Source of the DNA: Segatella hominis
GTDB lineage: Bacteria > Bacteroidota > Bacteroidia > Bacteroidales > Bacteroidaceae
Direction of reading: 5' to 3'
Length of the DNA stretch: 64,000 nucleotides
NCBI RefSeq assembly: GCF_004535825.1
Contig: NZ_SGVY01000015.1
Span: 1 to 64,000, forward strand
Below are positions 32,469 through 41,510 of this stretch, piece after piece (position 1 is the stretch's first letter; the number at the start of each line of letters is the position of its first letter). The notes under the pieces were generated by a model that searched no databases, was not told the origin of the DNA, and saw only the letters and a list, made by a program, of their open reading frames with translations. The translations under genes were made by a program, and so were the position numbers.

Positions 32469-33410
32469 CTATTTGAGTAATTTCAGGGCTTCTGCTGTCA
32501 GATACGGCTTGATTTTATCTAAAGGAACTGTAAAGGAGACTAATCCCATAGCATAAGGTCCTATTTCATATTGCTGATAGATAAAATGTACTCCGTCTTT
32601 TGCCAGATATGGGGAGGAAGAAGGCAAAGGAATGATTCCGTTTTCTATAAACAGATAGTCGTTGAGCTGAGCATCTGTTATTTGTTCTTCATTTTCATTC
32701 TGTCCTTCGTTTCCTGTCTTTTCTTCATTTGCTGTTTGACTTTCATTCCCACTCTGTTGGTTCAAGTAACTTAATACCCCCTTGCGCAAAATCGGCTGTA
32801 AGTCCTTTACCCTGGCCGTATCTACCACCTGACTCAGTTTCTTTCCCGTAGCCTTTACAATATTGAATGAGCGTTCGAAGGTAGAGCCGTGAGCACCGGC
32901 AAGATAGGCATACGAAAGGCAATGATAAGTAACATAACTGTCCGTTTCTGCTTCCTTATTCAGCCTGATGTCGTAGCTCATATTTGCATTGGCACGTGGG
33001 TCGGCTTCCTTGAGGTCTTTCATCTGACTTTTCAGATAGGCAAAATTATCCTTGCAGTATTTTTCAATCACCAAATTCCCGTTGGCAAGATCGCCCTTGT
33101 AGCTTTCCTGCTTTTCTATCTCATCTCCATTTATGTTTCCAAGATACAGATTGGCTAATTCCTCATTGAGGATAGCTCTGATATTCTTTGAAAGTTCATT
33201 GGGTTCAGTTGGGTAATCCACGCTGATGGTGCATTGTACTATTTTGCCTTCTTGCAGGATGCAACTGTCTGTGTTGACTACGAGCGTGTCTGCAGCCTGC
33301 GCTTCCTTGATGTCGTTAGCAGCCTGTGCCTTTGTCGAACTGGCTTTGCAGCCCATCATGATGCTGGCTACTAAGGCAAGTGTTATGAGTGATAAATGTT
33401 GCTTTTTCAT
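32469..33410 (-). CDS. DUF3298 (RsiV-like) lipoprotein
   Basis: 313 residues. MKKQHLSLITLALVASIMMG CKAS carries a lipobox. The C-terminal part (YVTYHCLSYAYLAGAHGSTF, VHFIYQQYEIGPYAMGLVSF TVPLDKIKPYL) is the DUF3298 fold found in RsiV-type anti-sigma factors and in secreted proteins of unknown role. A low-complexity Glu/Asn stretch (about 225-245, NESQTANEEKTGNEGQNENE) interrupts it and could vary in length between strains. No sigma factor is adjacent, so an anti-sigma role is unlikely. Confidence 0.8.
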   Translation of the reverse strand: MKKQHLSLITLALVASIMMGCKASSTKAQAANDIKEAQAADTLVVNTDSCILQEGKIVQCTISVDYPTEPNELSKNIRAILNEELANLYLGNINGDEIEKQESYKGDLANGNLVIEKYCKDNFAYLKSQMKDLKEADPRANANMSYDIRLNKEAETDSYVTYHCLSYAYLAGAHGSTFERSFNIVKATGKKLSQVVDTARVKDLQPILRKGVLSYLNQQSGNESQTANEEKTGNEGQNENEEQITDAQLNDYLFIENGIIPLPSSSPYLAKDGVHFIYQQYEIGPYAMGLVSFTVPLDKIKPYLTAEALKLLK

Positions 33411-33528
33411 CTGAATTCTGTTTTTAGTTGAAATATCGAGGGTAAAGGTAAGCTATTTCTTTGATAATTGTATCTTCTGTTCACATTTTTTAGAAAATAA
33501 AGTCTGAACTTGTCACATATTTTTGTAT

Positions 33529-33590
33529 TTCTACCAAGAACTTGCTCCATTTTGTGCACTTCTATCAAGAACTCTCCCCATTTTGTGCTT
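33529..33590. repeat. Two tandem 31-bp repeats upstream of the glycan cluster
   Basis: 33529-33559 and 33560-33590 share TTCTA(C/T)CAAGAACT and CATTTTGTGC. A more degenerate third copy precedes them (33500-33528). They lie 51 bp upstream of the promoter of the acetyltransferase gene. Confidence 0.85.
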
Positions 33591-33640
33591 GTAAATGCAT
33601 ATTTTGCAGTTAATAATTTTGCATTTTACAAGAATTATGT

Positions 33641-33648
33641 TACCTTTG
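33641..33648 (+). promoter_or_regulatory. -7 box of the glycan cluster
   Basis: TACCTTTG, 20 bp before the ATG at 33669. It excludes the upstream in-frame extension as part of the protein. Confidence 0.6.
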
Positions 33649-33668
33649 CGCTTAAGTTTAGATTAGAA

Positions 33669-34217
33669 ATGAATCCAATAACGCAAACCATCATCCTGTC
33701 GGCATCTGCGGTGAGAATGCTTCCGCACATTGCCTTGTATCTGCTTCATAAGAAGGAGATAGATGCCGATTTGTGCCAAGTGCAGGACAAGAAGCCTTCT
33801 GTCTTGAATTTTATCAAGGCGTGTACACGTGAACGCTCTTTTCGCAATCTTTTTTACTACCGCATGGGCGAATACCGCTCGGTATTTATCTCTTGGCTCT
33901 TGCCTCCAGAGCGAACTTTGAATATCTGGTGTCCTCGCATCGGAGAGGGTGCTCATCTGGAACATGCTTATGCTACGTATCTCAATGCAGAGGCTATCGG
34001 CAAAAATTTCTATTGTCTGCAGATGGTGACGTTGGGCAATGGGAAAGGCGGAAGACCTACCATTGGAGATGATGTGAAAATTTATACGGGGGCAACGGTT
34101 TTTGGAGGCATTCGTATTGGTAATCAGGTGACTATTGGAGCTGGAGCCGTAGTTTTCCAGGATGTGCCTGATGGTTGTACGGTTGTGGGAAATCCAGCAA
34201 GAATAGTTGAAAAATAA
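33669..34217 (+). CDS. Serine acetyltransferase-like hexapeptide transferase
   Basis: 182 residues. MNPITQTIILSASAVRMLPH begins a hydrophobic N-terminus. The C-terminal half is a left-handed beta helix of hexapeptide repeats (VTLGNGKGGRPTIGDDVKIY TGATVFGGIRIGNQVTIGAG AVVFQDVPDGCTVVGNPAR), like CysE or WbbJ-type O-acetyltransferases. Position at the head of a glycan cluster favours acetylation of a sugar over serine. The TarI-like gene starts 18 bp later. Confidence 0.85.
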   Translation: MNPITQTIILSASAVRMLPHIALYLLHKKEIDADLCQVQDKKPSVLNFIKACTRERSFRNLFYYRMGEYRSVFISWLLPPERTLNIWCPRIGEGAHLEHAYATYLNAEAIGKNFYCLQMVTLGNGKGGRPTIGDDVKIYTGATVFGGIRIGNQVTIGAGAVVFQDVPDGCTVVGNPARIVEK

Positions 34218-34235
34218 TATAAAAATATAGAAGTT

Positions 34236-34952
34236 ATGAATTATGCACTTATCATAGCAGGAGGTTCTGGTAACAGAATGGGTCAGGACATTCCTAAGCA
34301 GTTTATGCATGTGGATAATTGTCCGATTATTATCCATACGCTGATGGCTTTCCAAAAACATCCTGATATTCAGGGTATTGCCGTGGTATGTCTGGCAGGT
34401 TGGGAAACGGTTTTGCAGTCTTATGCCAACCAGTTTAATATTACCAAGCTGAAATGGATTTTCCCTGGTGGTAATAATGGTCAGGAATCCATTCATAATG
34501 GTATTTATGGTCTGAAAGAGGCTGGATGCAGTGATGATGACCTGATATTGGTACATGATGCGGTTCGTCCGCTACTTTCACAGGATATTATCTCTTCCAA
34601 TATCGCTATTTGTCAGAAATATGGATATGCAATAACCGGCATCAAGTGTCGTGAGGCTATCTTGGAGAGTGAGGATGGATTTACATCGACTACAAGTATT
34701 CCACGTGACAAGTTGATCCGTACTCAGACTCCTCAAACCTTCCGCTTGGGCAATCTGATTGCTGCACATGAGGAGGCAATGGCGAAAGGCATTACCAATT
34801 CTGTGGCTTCCTGCACCTTGATGGCAGAACTTGGTGGCAGACAAATGCATGTTGTTCCTGGTTCAGAGAAGAATATCAAGATTACAACCATAGAAGACCT
34901 CGAAATCTTGAAGGCTTTGATGAAGGTTCAGCCTGAATCTTGGTTGAAGTAG
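34236..34952 (+). CDS. IspD/TarI-family cytidylyltransferase
   Basis: 238 residues. ALIIAGGSGNRMGQDIPKQF (CTP binding), HDAVRPLLSQDII, RTQTPQTFRL and NIKITTIEDLEIL are shared by IspD and TarI. IIIHTLMAF, the YGYAITGI region and the neighbours (SDR and LicD) resemble TarI-type enzymes that make CDP-ribitol or another CDP-polyol more than the MEP enzyme IspD. Clear assignment needs a tree. It lies between the acetyltransferase and the SDR, all on the plus strand, so one operon is likely. Confidence 0.8.
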   Translation: MNYALIIAGGSGNRMGQDIPKQFMHVDNCPIIIHTLMAFQKHPDIQGIAVVCLAGWETVLQSYANQFNITKLKWIFPGGNNGQESIHNGIYGLKEAGCSDDDLILVHDAVRPLLSQDIISSNIAICQKYGYAITGIKCREAILESEDGFTSTTSIPRDKLIRTQTPQTFRLGNLIAAHEEAMAKGITNSVASCTLMAELGGRQMHVVPGSEKNIKITTIEDLEILKALMKVQPESWLK

Positions 34953-35039
34953 ATTTTATGGGATGTTGTAGATTCAATGGGTTGCTACGGATTTAATGTC
35001 AGTAGATTTAATAGATTTAAAAATGTAAACAAATAGTTT

Positions 35040-36170
35040 ATGGTAGAACATTCATCTTTTTCTGGTCATTCTCCTAATTCAGATTATTCTCCTTATAATC
35101 ATGATATAAGGAGACTCTTTTCTGACGAATTGAATCTGGAGCGCCTTCGTGGTTCCCGTATTTTGGTTGTTGGAGCTACGGGATTGATAGGAAGTTGCAT
35201 TGTGGATGTTCTGATGCAAAATCCGGATAAATGCTATCAGGTTATTGCTTCAGGACGTAATCGCAATCGGGCAAAACAGAAGTTTGCTGCCTATTGGGAG
35301 GATGATATTTTCTCCTTCATTGAGATGGATGTGACGCAGACGGTGCAGGAAAACCTGGAAGGACAGACCAATGAAAAAGCTTGCAGTTACTTATTGGAAA
35401 GGGTGGATTATATCATTGATGCTGCCAGTAATGCCAGCCCTAATTTTTTCAAACTGAAACCTGTGGAGGTCATGAAGGCCAATATCAATGGAGTTTCTCA
35501 TCTGATGGAATATGGACTGGAACATGGTATGCGTAGGATGGTGTATGTTTCTTCTGGCGAAATTTACGGTGAGGGTGATGGCTCTGAATTTACAGAGATG
35601 AGCAGCGGATATGTGGATTGCGCCTCTGTTCGTGCCTGTTACCCTTCATCCAAACGTGCGGCTGAAACTCTGTGCATGTCTTATGTCGAAGAATATCATG
35701 CAGATGTGGTTATTGCCCGTTTGAGCCATACCTATGGTCCTGGATTTACCGAAAGTGACAACCGTGTATTTGCTCAATTCATCAGAAATGTATTGAGAGG
35801 AGAGGATATTGTTCTGAAAAGTAAGGGTGAGGCATTCCGCTCCTGGCTCTATGTTGTGGATGCAGCTCATGCTATTTTGCGTCTTCTGATGGATGGAGAG
35901 AAAGGAAATGCCTACAATGTGGCACACTCGGAGTCCAATATCTCCATTCGTCAATTGGCAGAGTTGATTGCTGGAAAGGCGCATCGTAAGGTCGTATTTG
36001 ATATTCCCGAGGATGCTTTGCAGGGCAATACGACTCCTATTACCAAGGCTACGTTTAATACAGATAAACTGAAAGCTTTGGGTTGGAAACCCTTGTTTGA
36101 TGTAGAACAGGGTTTTGAGCATACTTTGGCGGAGTGTTCTGCTGGCAGCCATTCTTCTTCTAAGCAGTGA
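35040..36170 (+). CDS. NAD-dependent epimerase/dehydratase (extended SDR)
   Basis: 376 residues. VVGATGLIGSCIVDVL (about 42-57) is the Rossmann GxxGxxG motif. VYVSSGEIYGEGDG and the catalytic Tyr-x3-Lys read here as YPSSKRAAETLC, and RLSHTYGPGF and FNTDKLKALGWKP follow, as in dTDP- or GDP-sugar dehydratases and epimerases. The first 40 residues are a non-catalytic extension. With the cytidylyltransferase before it and LicD after, it may modify the CDP-linked precursor. Confidence 0.88.
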   Translation: MVEHSSFSGHSPNSDYSPYNHDIRRLFSDELNLERLRGSRILVVGATGLIGSCIVDVLMQNPDKCYQVIASGRNRNRAKQKFAAYWEDDIFSFIEMDVTQTVQENLEGQTNEKACSYLLERVDYIIDAASNASPNFFKLKPVEVMKANINGVSHLMEYGLEHGMRRMVYVSSGEIYGEGDGSEFTEMSSGYVDCASVRACYPSSKRAAETLCMSYVEEYHADVVIARLSHTYGPGFTESDNRVFAQFIRNVLRGEDIVLKSKGEAFRSWLYVVDAAHAILRLLMDGEKGNAYNVAHSESNISIRQLAELIAGKAHRKVVFDIPEDALQGNTTPITKATFNTDKLKALGWKPLFDVEQGFEHTLAECSAGSHSSSKQ

Positions 36171-36195
36171 GATGGTGTCATAAGTCCAAGCCCCC

Positions 36196-37077
36196 TTACT
36201 CTTTTGAGGAAAGTTTCTTTTTGATTTCGTCCCAGCTTTCTCTCTTTTCCATATTGAGATAATAGCGCAGGTGTTTTTCCACTCGCTGTTCTACAGGAGG
36301 GAACTGCATGTAGTCTCCAAAGAAATGGCGCAGGTATCTATCGGCTTCCTCTGGTAACAGTACGGTGGTGTCCTCGAAAGGAAACTCCTTACCCTTGCCA
36401 AGCCAGGCTTTCGGGAAGATTTCCTTATAATGATACGAACCGGTGTTGACCAGTACATTTTTTGCCGTTTCGAAATCATAGCGATGACTCATCTCGTCCA
36501 TTTGGCTGATCAGACGGTGGCGCAATCGGCTTCTGAAGAAAAACGCTAAGGTCTTGATGGCAAAACGTCCCCAGGTTTCCTTGTGAAGGAGCAGGGAAAG
36601 GTATTCTCCGAAAGTGTTGTGGGTAGTGACTGCGTTCAGGCGGTTGATGGTTTTGGAGTACTTGCGATACAAGGCTTTTGCTGTCTCCAGATCATCATCC
36701 GTAGCATCCAATGGGAAAATATCCACATAGAGTCCGATGATGCAAGGACGTTCTTTCTCCTCGATGAGAGTGGTTTCCCGATTGACAAGTTTGGAGAAGT
36801 AGAGCGGGTAGGATTCATTATTATAAGGAGTCACAACCTCATATTTGCCAAAATCTTCTTTCTTGGCAATCTCTAATAATCGGTCGTAATCCGGGCGCGG
36901 CATCAGTACATCAATGTCATCGTCCCACGGAATCATTCCATGATGGCGTGCAGCTCCGATGGCAGTACCAGCGCAGCAATAATATCTGAGGTTGTGAGTC
37001 TTGCAGATTTCCATGAATGCCTTCAATATGTCAAGAATCGTGGCATTCCATTCCTTTTTGATGCTTTTTATCTCCAT
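36196..37077 (-). CDS. LicD family phosphotransferase
   Basis: 293 residues. MEIKSIKKEWNATILDILKA, then RYYCCAGTAIGAARHHGMIP and WDDDIDVLMPRPDYDRLLEI form the LicD nucleotidyltransferase-like core with its D-x-D metal site. Family members move phosphocholine or polyol phosphate from a CDP donor to a glycan. I start at 37077 because the -7 box TACTTTTG (37098-37105) lies just upstream. It is convergent with the SDR gene (25 bp apart) and divergent from the flippase gene. A donor made by the TarI-like enzyme would fit. Confidence 0.88.
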   Translation of the reverse strand: MEIKSIKKEWNATILDILKAFMEICKTHNLRYYCCAGTAIGAARHHGMIPWDDDIDVLMPRPDYDRLLEIAKKEDFGKYEVVTPYNNESYPLYFSKLVNRETTLIEEKERPCIIGLYVDIFPLDATDDDLETAKALYRKYSKTINRLNAVTTHNTFGEYLSLLLHKETWGRFAIKTLAFFFRSRLRHRLISQMDEMSHRYDFETAKNVLVNTGSYHYKEIFPKAWLGKGKEFPFEDTTVLLPEEADRYLRHFFGDYMQFPPVEQRVEKHLRYYLNMEKRESWDEIKKKLSSKE

Positions 37078-37097
37078 GTTTTTTGTATTTATGGTTG

Positions 37098-37146
37098 CAA
37101 AAGTAAGCAAAAAGTTTTGAACTTCAAACTATTTGTGCTACTTTTG
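37098..37146. promoter_or_regulatory. Interleaved divergent promoters of licD-like and flippase genes
   Basis: Minus strand: -7 TACTTTTG 37098-37105, -33 TTG 37125-37127. Plus strand: TTG 37117-37119, TACTTTTG 37139-37146. The two -33 regions overlap, so RNA polymerases probably compete for this 49-bp stretch. Confidence 0.7.
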
Positions 37147-37162
37147 CAATAAAAAAGAAAAA

Positions 37163-38611
37163 ATGGCAGAAACATTGAAGGAAAAGACAGCCAAGGGATT
37201 GTTTTGGGGAGCTATGAACAGTGGTTCCACGCAGATACTGAATATTCTTTTCGGAATATTCCTGGCCCGATTGCTCACTCCTGCTGATTATGGAATCATC
37301 GGCATTCTTACTATCTTTACTCTCATTGCAGGTAATTTGCAGAGCAGTGGCTTTACGCAAGCCCTTGTCAATATCAAGCAACCTACCCACAATGACTACA
37401 ATTCTGTATTCTGGTTTAATGTGCTCGTAAGTCTCACCATGTATGTGGTGTTGTTTTTCTGTGCGCCATTGATTGCTGATTTCTTTCATCAGCCTTGTCT
37501 TACCTCCCTGTCCCGTTTTGTCTTTTTAAGTTTCTTCATCTCCTCCTTCGGTATTGCCCAGAATGGTTATATGATGAAAAACATGATGAACAAGGAAATT
37601 ACCATTGTGAATTTCATGGCACTGATCTGTTCTAATATTGTAGGTCTGGTGCTGGCTTTCAATCAAATGGCTTATTGGAGTCTTGCCTGGCAACAGGTAA
37701 TTTTTATCCTTGTGCTGAATATCGGAAGATATTATTATACGGGCTGGCGACCTAATTTCCAGATAGATTTCGGACCTGTCAGGAAGATGTTCGGATTCAG
37801 TATCAAACTTCTGGTTACCAATATCATCAATACGGTGAGTACCAATGTGCTTACTTTTGTCTTCGGCCGTTTTTATCCTATCAATGATGTAGGCAACTAT
37901 TCTCAGGCCTACAATTGGGATACGAAGGCCAACTCGTTTGTGGCCAATACGGTGGGACAGATTGCACAACCTGTACTTTCTTCTATTCGTGATGATCAGA
38001 ACAGAGAAATGATGGTGTTTCGCAAGATGCTACGTTTTACTGCATTCCTTTCTTTCCCGTTGATGTTTGGTCTTACTTTGGTTTCTCGGGAATTCATCCT
38101 CATCACGATTCATGAGAAATGGGTAGCCAGCGTGCCTCTGCTGCAGATTCTCTGCATAAGCGGAGCTTTTATGCCTGTTTATACGCTTTACCAGAATCTT
38201 GCCATCAGCCGTGGCAGGTCGGATGTCTATATGTGGTGCAATCTGGGGCAGGTCATCGGTTTGTTAGCTTTGGTGCTTTTCTGCCATCAGTATGGCATTC
38301 AGATGATGGTTGTTGCCTATACCTTATTTATTATAGGCTGGCTAGTAGTGTGGCAGGCAATGATTAAGCGCATTACGGGTTTGAGATTTCTGGATGTTGC
38401 CAAGGATATTTTACCTTTTATGCTTTGTGCGGCATTCACTATGGGAGTAACCTACCTGCTTACTCGTTGGCTGGAGAACATCTATCTCCTGCTTCTGGTT
38501 CGTCTGGTAATTTCTGCTGCCATCTATTTCTGCATCATGAAGTTGCTGAAAGTGCAGATTTTAGAAGAATGTCTGGCATTTGCGAAAGGTAAATTCCGCA
38601 AGAAATCGTAA
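37163..38611 (+). CDS. Oligosaccharide flippase (Wzx/MATE-like)
   Basis: 482 residues with about 12-14 hydrophobic segments. It starts MAETLKEKTAKGLFWGAMNS, typical for this family, at 37163 just after the plus-strand promoter. LLTPADYGIIGILTIFTLIA and FGFSIKLLVTNIINTVSTNV are characteristic. It should flip lipid-linked glycan repeat units across the inner membrane. No polymerase (Wzy) is recognised close by, though the DUF6080 membrane proteins are candidates for a related role. Confidence 0.9.
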   Translation: MAETLKEKTAKGLFWGAMNSGSTQILNILFGIFLARLLTPADYGIIGILTIFTLIAGNLQSSGFTQALVNIKQPTHNDYNSVFWFNVLVSLTMYVVLFFCAPLIADFFHQPCLTSLSRFVFLSFFISSFGIAQNGYMMKNMMNKEITIVNFMALICSNIVGLVLAFNQMAYWSLAWQQVIFILVLNIGRYYYTGWRPNFQIDFGPVRKMFGFSIKLLVTNIINTVSTNVLTFVFGRFYPINDVGNYSQAYNWDTKANSFVANTVGQIAQPVLSSIRDDQNREMMVFRKMLRFTAFLSFPLMFGLTLVSREFILITIHEKWVASVPLLQILCISGAFMPVYTLYQNLAISRGRSDVYMWCNLGQVIGLLALVLFCHQYGIQMMVVAYTLFIIGWLVVWQAMIKRITGLRFLDVAKDILPFMLCAAFTMGVTYLLTRWLENIYLLLLVRLVISAAIYFCIMKLLKVQILEECLAFAKGKFRKKS

Positions 38612-38663
38612 TTTGAATTTCCTGCGGAATCTATTTCCTGATTGTCTGGTATTTCTGTAAATC

Positions 38664-39728
38664 CTATTTCGTTCCCAACAATCTTCTGTATGAGAGATAG
38701 AGGAGATTGACGCAGTTTGCCGGAATACCCCATTTGATGAGTTGGATGACGAGCCGGATAATGTGACTGTGGGGGATATAGTTCAAGCTTTTATCTACTT
38801 GAGCCAGACTGATCTTGGCATTTCTTGCCCAGCGGTAAGCATTTACTACACCGATGTCAATGGCTCTCCGGTAAGTGTTTGCCGTGTCATATTTCTCAAA
38901 GAAATCTATCAGATGTCTGGTGGATTTGAAATACGAAAGAAGATTCTTCTCGGATATGTTGTGATTGTAGGAATTGATATTATCTGTACGATAATAATAG
39001 ACTACATCATTGATGCAGACCTTGTGATTTCCATTTCTTTTGCTTCCAACTTTATGATTTCTAACTTCTCTTGTCTGTGGGCTTGCGTTGTTTGCAGTCC
39101 TCTTGTCCTGAATGGAATGATAGAGAAATTGGGCATTCCAGAAGAGATCTTCAGCATAGTTGATTCCTTCTTCAAAGAAGATTTCATGTTCCATAATCAT
39201 CTGTCGTCTGTAGAGTCTTCCCCATAACCGGTTTGTGATGATGTTCTGGCAGATGAGCATTTTGAGGAACACCTCTCCATTTTCAGTGAAGGGTCTTTGA
39301 GGTTCTGAGGCCTTTCCGCTGTTCCATTCACAGTAGCTTCCGTCTATCAGGTCAGCCTGTCCTTGCGTATTTTCCGTCAGCCCTGTCTGTCCCTTTGTAT
39401 TTTCTATCAGTTTTTCCACTGCATTTTCAGGCAGGAAGTCGTCACTATCTACAAACATGATGTAGTCGCCGTGTGCAGCCATGAGTGCGTTTTGTCTTGC
39501 CGCTCCCACGCCCCTATTTTTCTCATGATGGATGATGCGTATCTGCGAAGCCCTTTCCGGATATTCCTGGATGAGAGATTCCAGAATGGAGATACTGCGG
39601 TCGGGCGTACAGTCGTCCACAAATATGTATTCGATTTGTGCATACGACTGCCCGAACAATGAGCGGGCACATTGTTCGATATATTTTTCTACTCCATAGA
39701 CAGGAGTCAGGATACTGACCGTTAGCAT
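38664..39728 (-). CDS. Glycosyltransferase family 2
   Basis: 354 residues. MLTVSILTPVYGVEKYIEQC and IEYIFVDDCTPDRSISILES open the GT-A domain, and GDYIMFVDSDDFLPENAVEK supplies DxD. About 130-150 contain TGLTENTQGQADL, a near repeat of the preceding ENTKGQ, suggesting a small internal duplication. The C-terminus lacks membrane segments. It is followed on the minus strand, upstream by 62 bp, by the membrane protein at 39791, which probably shares its transcript. Confidence 0.9.
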   Translation of the reverse strand: MLTVSILTPVYGVEKYIEQCARSLFGQSYAQIEYIFVDDCTPDRSISILESLIQEYPERASQIRIIHHEKNRGVGAARQNALMAAHGDYIMFVDSDDFLPENAVEKLIENTKGQTGLTENTQGQADLIDGSYCEWNSGKASEPQRPFTENGEVFLKMLICQNIITNRLWGRLYRRQMIMEHEIFFEEGINYAEDLFWNAQFLYHSIQDKRTANNASPQTREVRNHKVGSKRNGNHKVCINDVVYYYRTDNINSYNHNISEKNLLSYFKSTRHLIDFFEKYDTANTYRRAIDIGVVNAYRWARNAKISLAQVDKSLNYIPHSHIIRLVIQLIKWGIPANCVNLLYLSYRRLLGTK

Positions 39729-39790
39729 ACGCTTTTCTTCTTTTTGAATATTGATATTATCTTCTTTTTTTCCTGATTCACTTCTACTTT

Positions 39791-41131
39791 CTATCTTGTA
39801 AGATAGTCGAAAATCAGTGTACTGTTGTAGAAGAATAGGAAGATGGCTAAGATTGCCAATGCCGGGCGCAAGAACTTGGTATATTTCTCCTTGCCTTGCT
39901 TGAGAATATATCCGATGGCAATAGGGATGATGAAAGCCCAGTGGGCTGCCATGATGTAAACTTCATTCAGTCCGAATCCCATTACCAGATGGATGAAAGC
40001 ATCGCAGAGCACCCAAGAACCAGTGAGCCACAGGAATGGGGAACGTCTGCCCAACCATAGCCCCGTAATCAGTAGGGCTACGATTACCAGTTCTATTATA
40101 TAAGGTATAGGAGTCTGGTATTTAACGAATATCGGTCTATGACTATGAATATCCTCCAGCAGATGTTCCTTGTGCAGCATCAGCGATTCGCCGAATACAT
40201 TTTCTATCAGTGATTCAGAGCGGGAAACCGACATGTCTGCCCATTTCAGCATGCCTTTCTGCTGAATGTTCTTGCCGGCAATTTCCTTATCATGAGCCTC
40301 TTTCTGTGCCATTTTTGCTCTGAAAGTACTGTCCTTGGCAGCCTTTTTCTGTACCAGGCGCAAACCTTCCTGACGGTTGGGAATAATGAAGGCGCGGTTC
40401 TGATAAATTCCTGCAGCTCCTATCAGCAGTGTAGGCAGGATAATTCCTAACGCCAGATATTTCGGACGGAAGAGTTTCTTGCCGTTGGTGAAAAGGGCGG
40501 CAAGGAAGGTTTTGGCTCCATTGCTGAGTGTGATTCCTGCCGTAAAGAAGAAAAGAAGGGCGCATTGCCACCAGGGCATTCCTCGGTGCTGCTGTTGCTG
40601 GCGACCTGCCAGATAAAGCGTCATCGACAGGAAAAAGAGTGACATTCCGAAGTGATCATCTACGAAAGTAACCAGCAGAACGTAGGCGAAGGAAAAGAGC
40701 AGGAATGTGAGTAGATTACTGTCGGCAGCCTTCAGTTGCATGATCTCCCTGAAAATCCTTCGTATGAAAATCGTGGAATAGGTGCCCAGGAAAGTCATCA
40801 TCACAGCCACGATGGTAGTGGCGCAATTCCTGGAAGTCAGTTCCATCAGCCATTCATTGAGCATCGTCAAAGGATAGAGAAAGAAGGGAAGCATCGGATG
40901 CCTGTATTCCGTATAATACACTTTCCATTTGGAGAGTGTGAGATAAGTATATGGGTCGAACCCCGATACCTGGAAATTTTTGGTAAAGATGGTCCAGTAA
41001 CCTACATTTCCATTCTTGCTGAAATCTGCATAGTGGTAGGTTACCATCAGCACGTTGAAGGCAACAATGAGCAGGAAGGCTACGAGCGCAAAGAGCCTTT
41101 CTTCTTTCTTAATCTTGAATATATTGTTCAT
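39791..41131 (-). CDS. Multi-pass membrane protein, DUF6080-type (copy 1)
   Basis: 446 residues with about 9-10 hydrophobic segments. MNNIFKIKKEERLFALVAFL, YHADFSKNGNVGYWTIFTKN and FQVSGFDPYTYLTLSKWKVY YTEYRHPMLPFFLYP place an aromatic and basic loop after TM1, like GT-C glycosyltransferases. The product at 42521 has the same order of motifs (FHVAGFDPLTYAAVSQWNTE, YRHPLLAFYMYIPN, GINEVYIMTAHY versus GLNEVYIMAAHW). I recall the family as DUF6080. A role in surface glycan assembly is inferred from context only. Confidence 0.7.
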   Translation of the reverse strand: MNNIFKIKKEERLFALVAFLLIVAFNVLMVTYHYADFSKNGNVGYWTIFTKNFQVSGFDPYTYLTLSKWKVYYTEYRHPMLPFFLYPLTMLNEWLMELTSRNCATTIVAVMMTFLGTYSTIFIRRIFREIMQLKAADSNLLTFLLFSFAYVLLVTFVDDHFGMSLFFLSMTLYLAGRQQQQHRGMPWWQCALLFFFTAGITLSNGAKTFLAALFTNGKKLFRPKYLALGIILPTLLIGAAGIYQNRAFIIPNRQEGLRLVQKKAAKDSTFRAKMAQKEAHDKEIAGKNIQQKGMLKWADMSVSRSESLIENVFGESLMLHKEHLLEDIHSHRPIFVKYQTPIPYIIELVIVALLITGLWLGRRSPFLWLTGSWVLCDAFIHLVMGFGLNEVYIMAAHWAFIIPIAIGYILKQGKEKYTKFLRPALAILAIFLFFYNSTLIFDYLTR

Positions 41132-41510
41132 CCTTGAATATTATTGTTTATTCTTGAATATGTTTTTTGTTGAAACGATTTCTTTATCTTGCAAAAGTAA
41201 TTGTTTTTTTTGAATATTCAAAATGATAGGTTTTATTTTGTGTGATTTTATGTAAAAAACATGTTTTTGTTTTGTGTTCTCTCTGATTTAATGTATCTTT
41301 GCGATTGTATTGGTATCAGGCGCACTGTCAAGACTGGTTGTTATGTCATCGCGGATAGTAGTACTTACTTTGCCGATGCAGTAGTACTTACTTTGCTGAT
41401 GCAGTAGCATATGGGAACATTTTTAACCGTATAGTTAGAATTTATTTCTGGTTGATACCGTGTGTTTTTCTGAATAATATTGAATATATTTCTGAATAAT
41501 AATATAGAAT
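41132..41510 (+). promoter_or_regulatory. Promoter and long leader of the Core-2/I-branching gene
   Basis: TATCTTTG at 41293-41300 gives a start near 41307 and a 5' leader of about 200 nt before the ATG at 41511. GGTATCA (about 41331-41337) and TGATACC (about 41454-41460) could pair across it. Inside are two 23-bp direct repeats (41358-41380 and 41381-41403). 41132-41290 is AT-rich and empty. Confidence 0.5.
41358..41410. repeat. Two 23-bp direct repeats in a gene leader
   Basis: GTAGTACTTACTTTGCCGAT plus GCA (41358-41380) is repeated with one change (41381-41403), with a partial third copy starting GTAG. The 23-bp period equals that of the arrays at 17713 and 29834. Confidence 0.85.

Noticed and set aside
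34236-34952. Plain ispD of the MEP pathway, paired with ispF
   Set aside because: Not excluded, but the neighbours are glycan genes, ispF is 10 kb away in another operon, and several motifs look more like TarI. I left the gene symbol empty.
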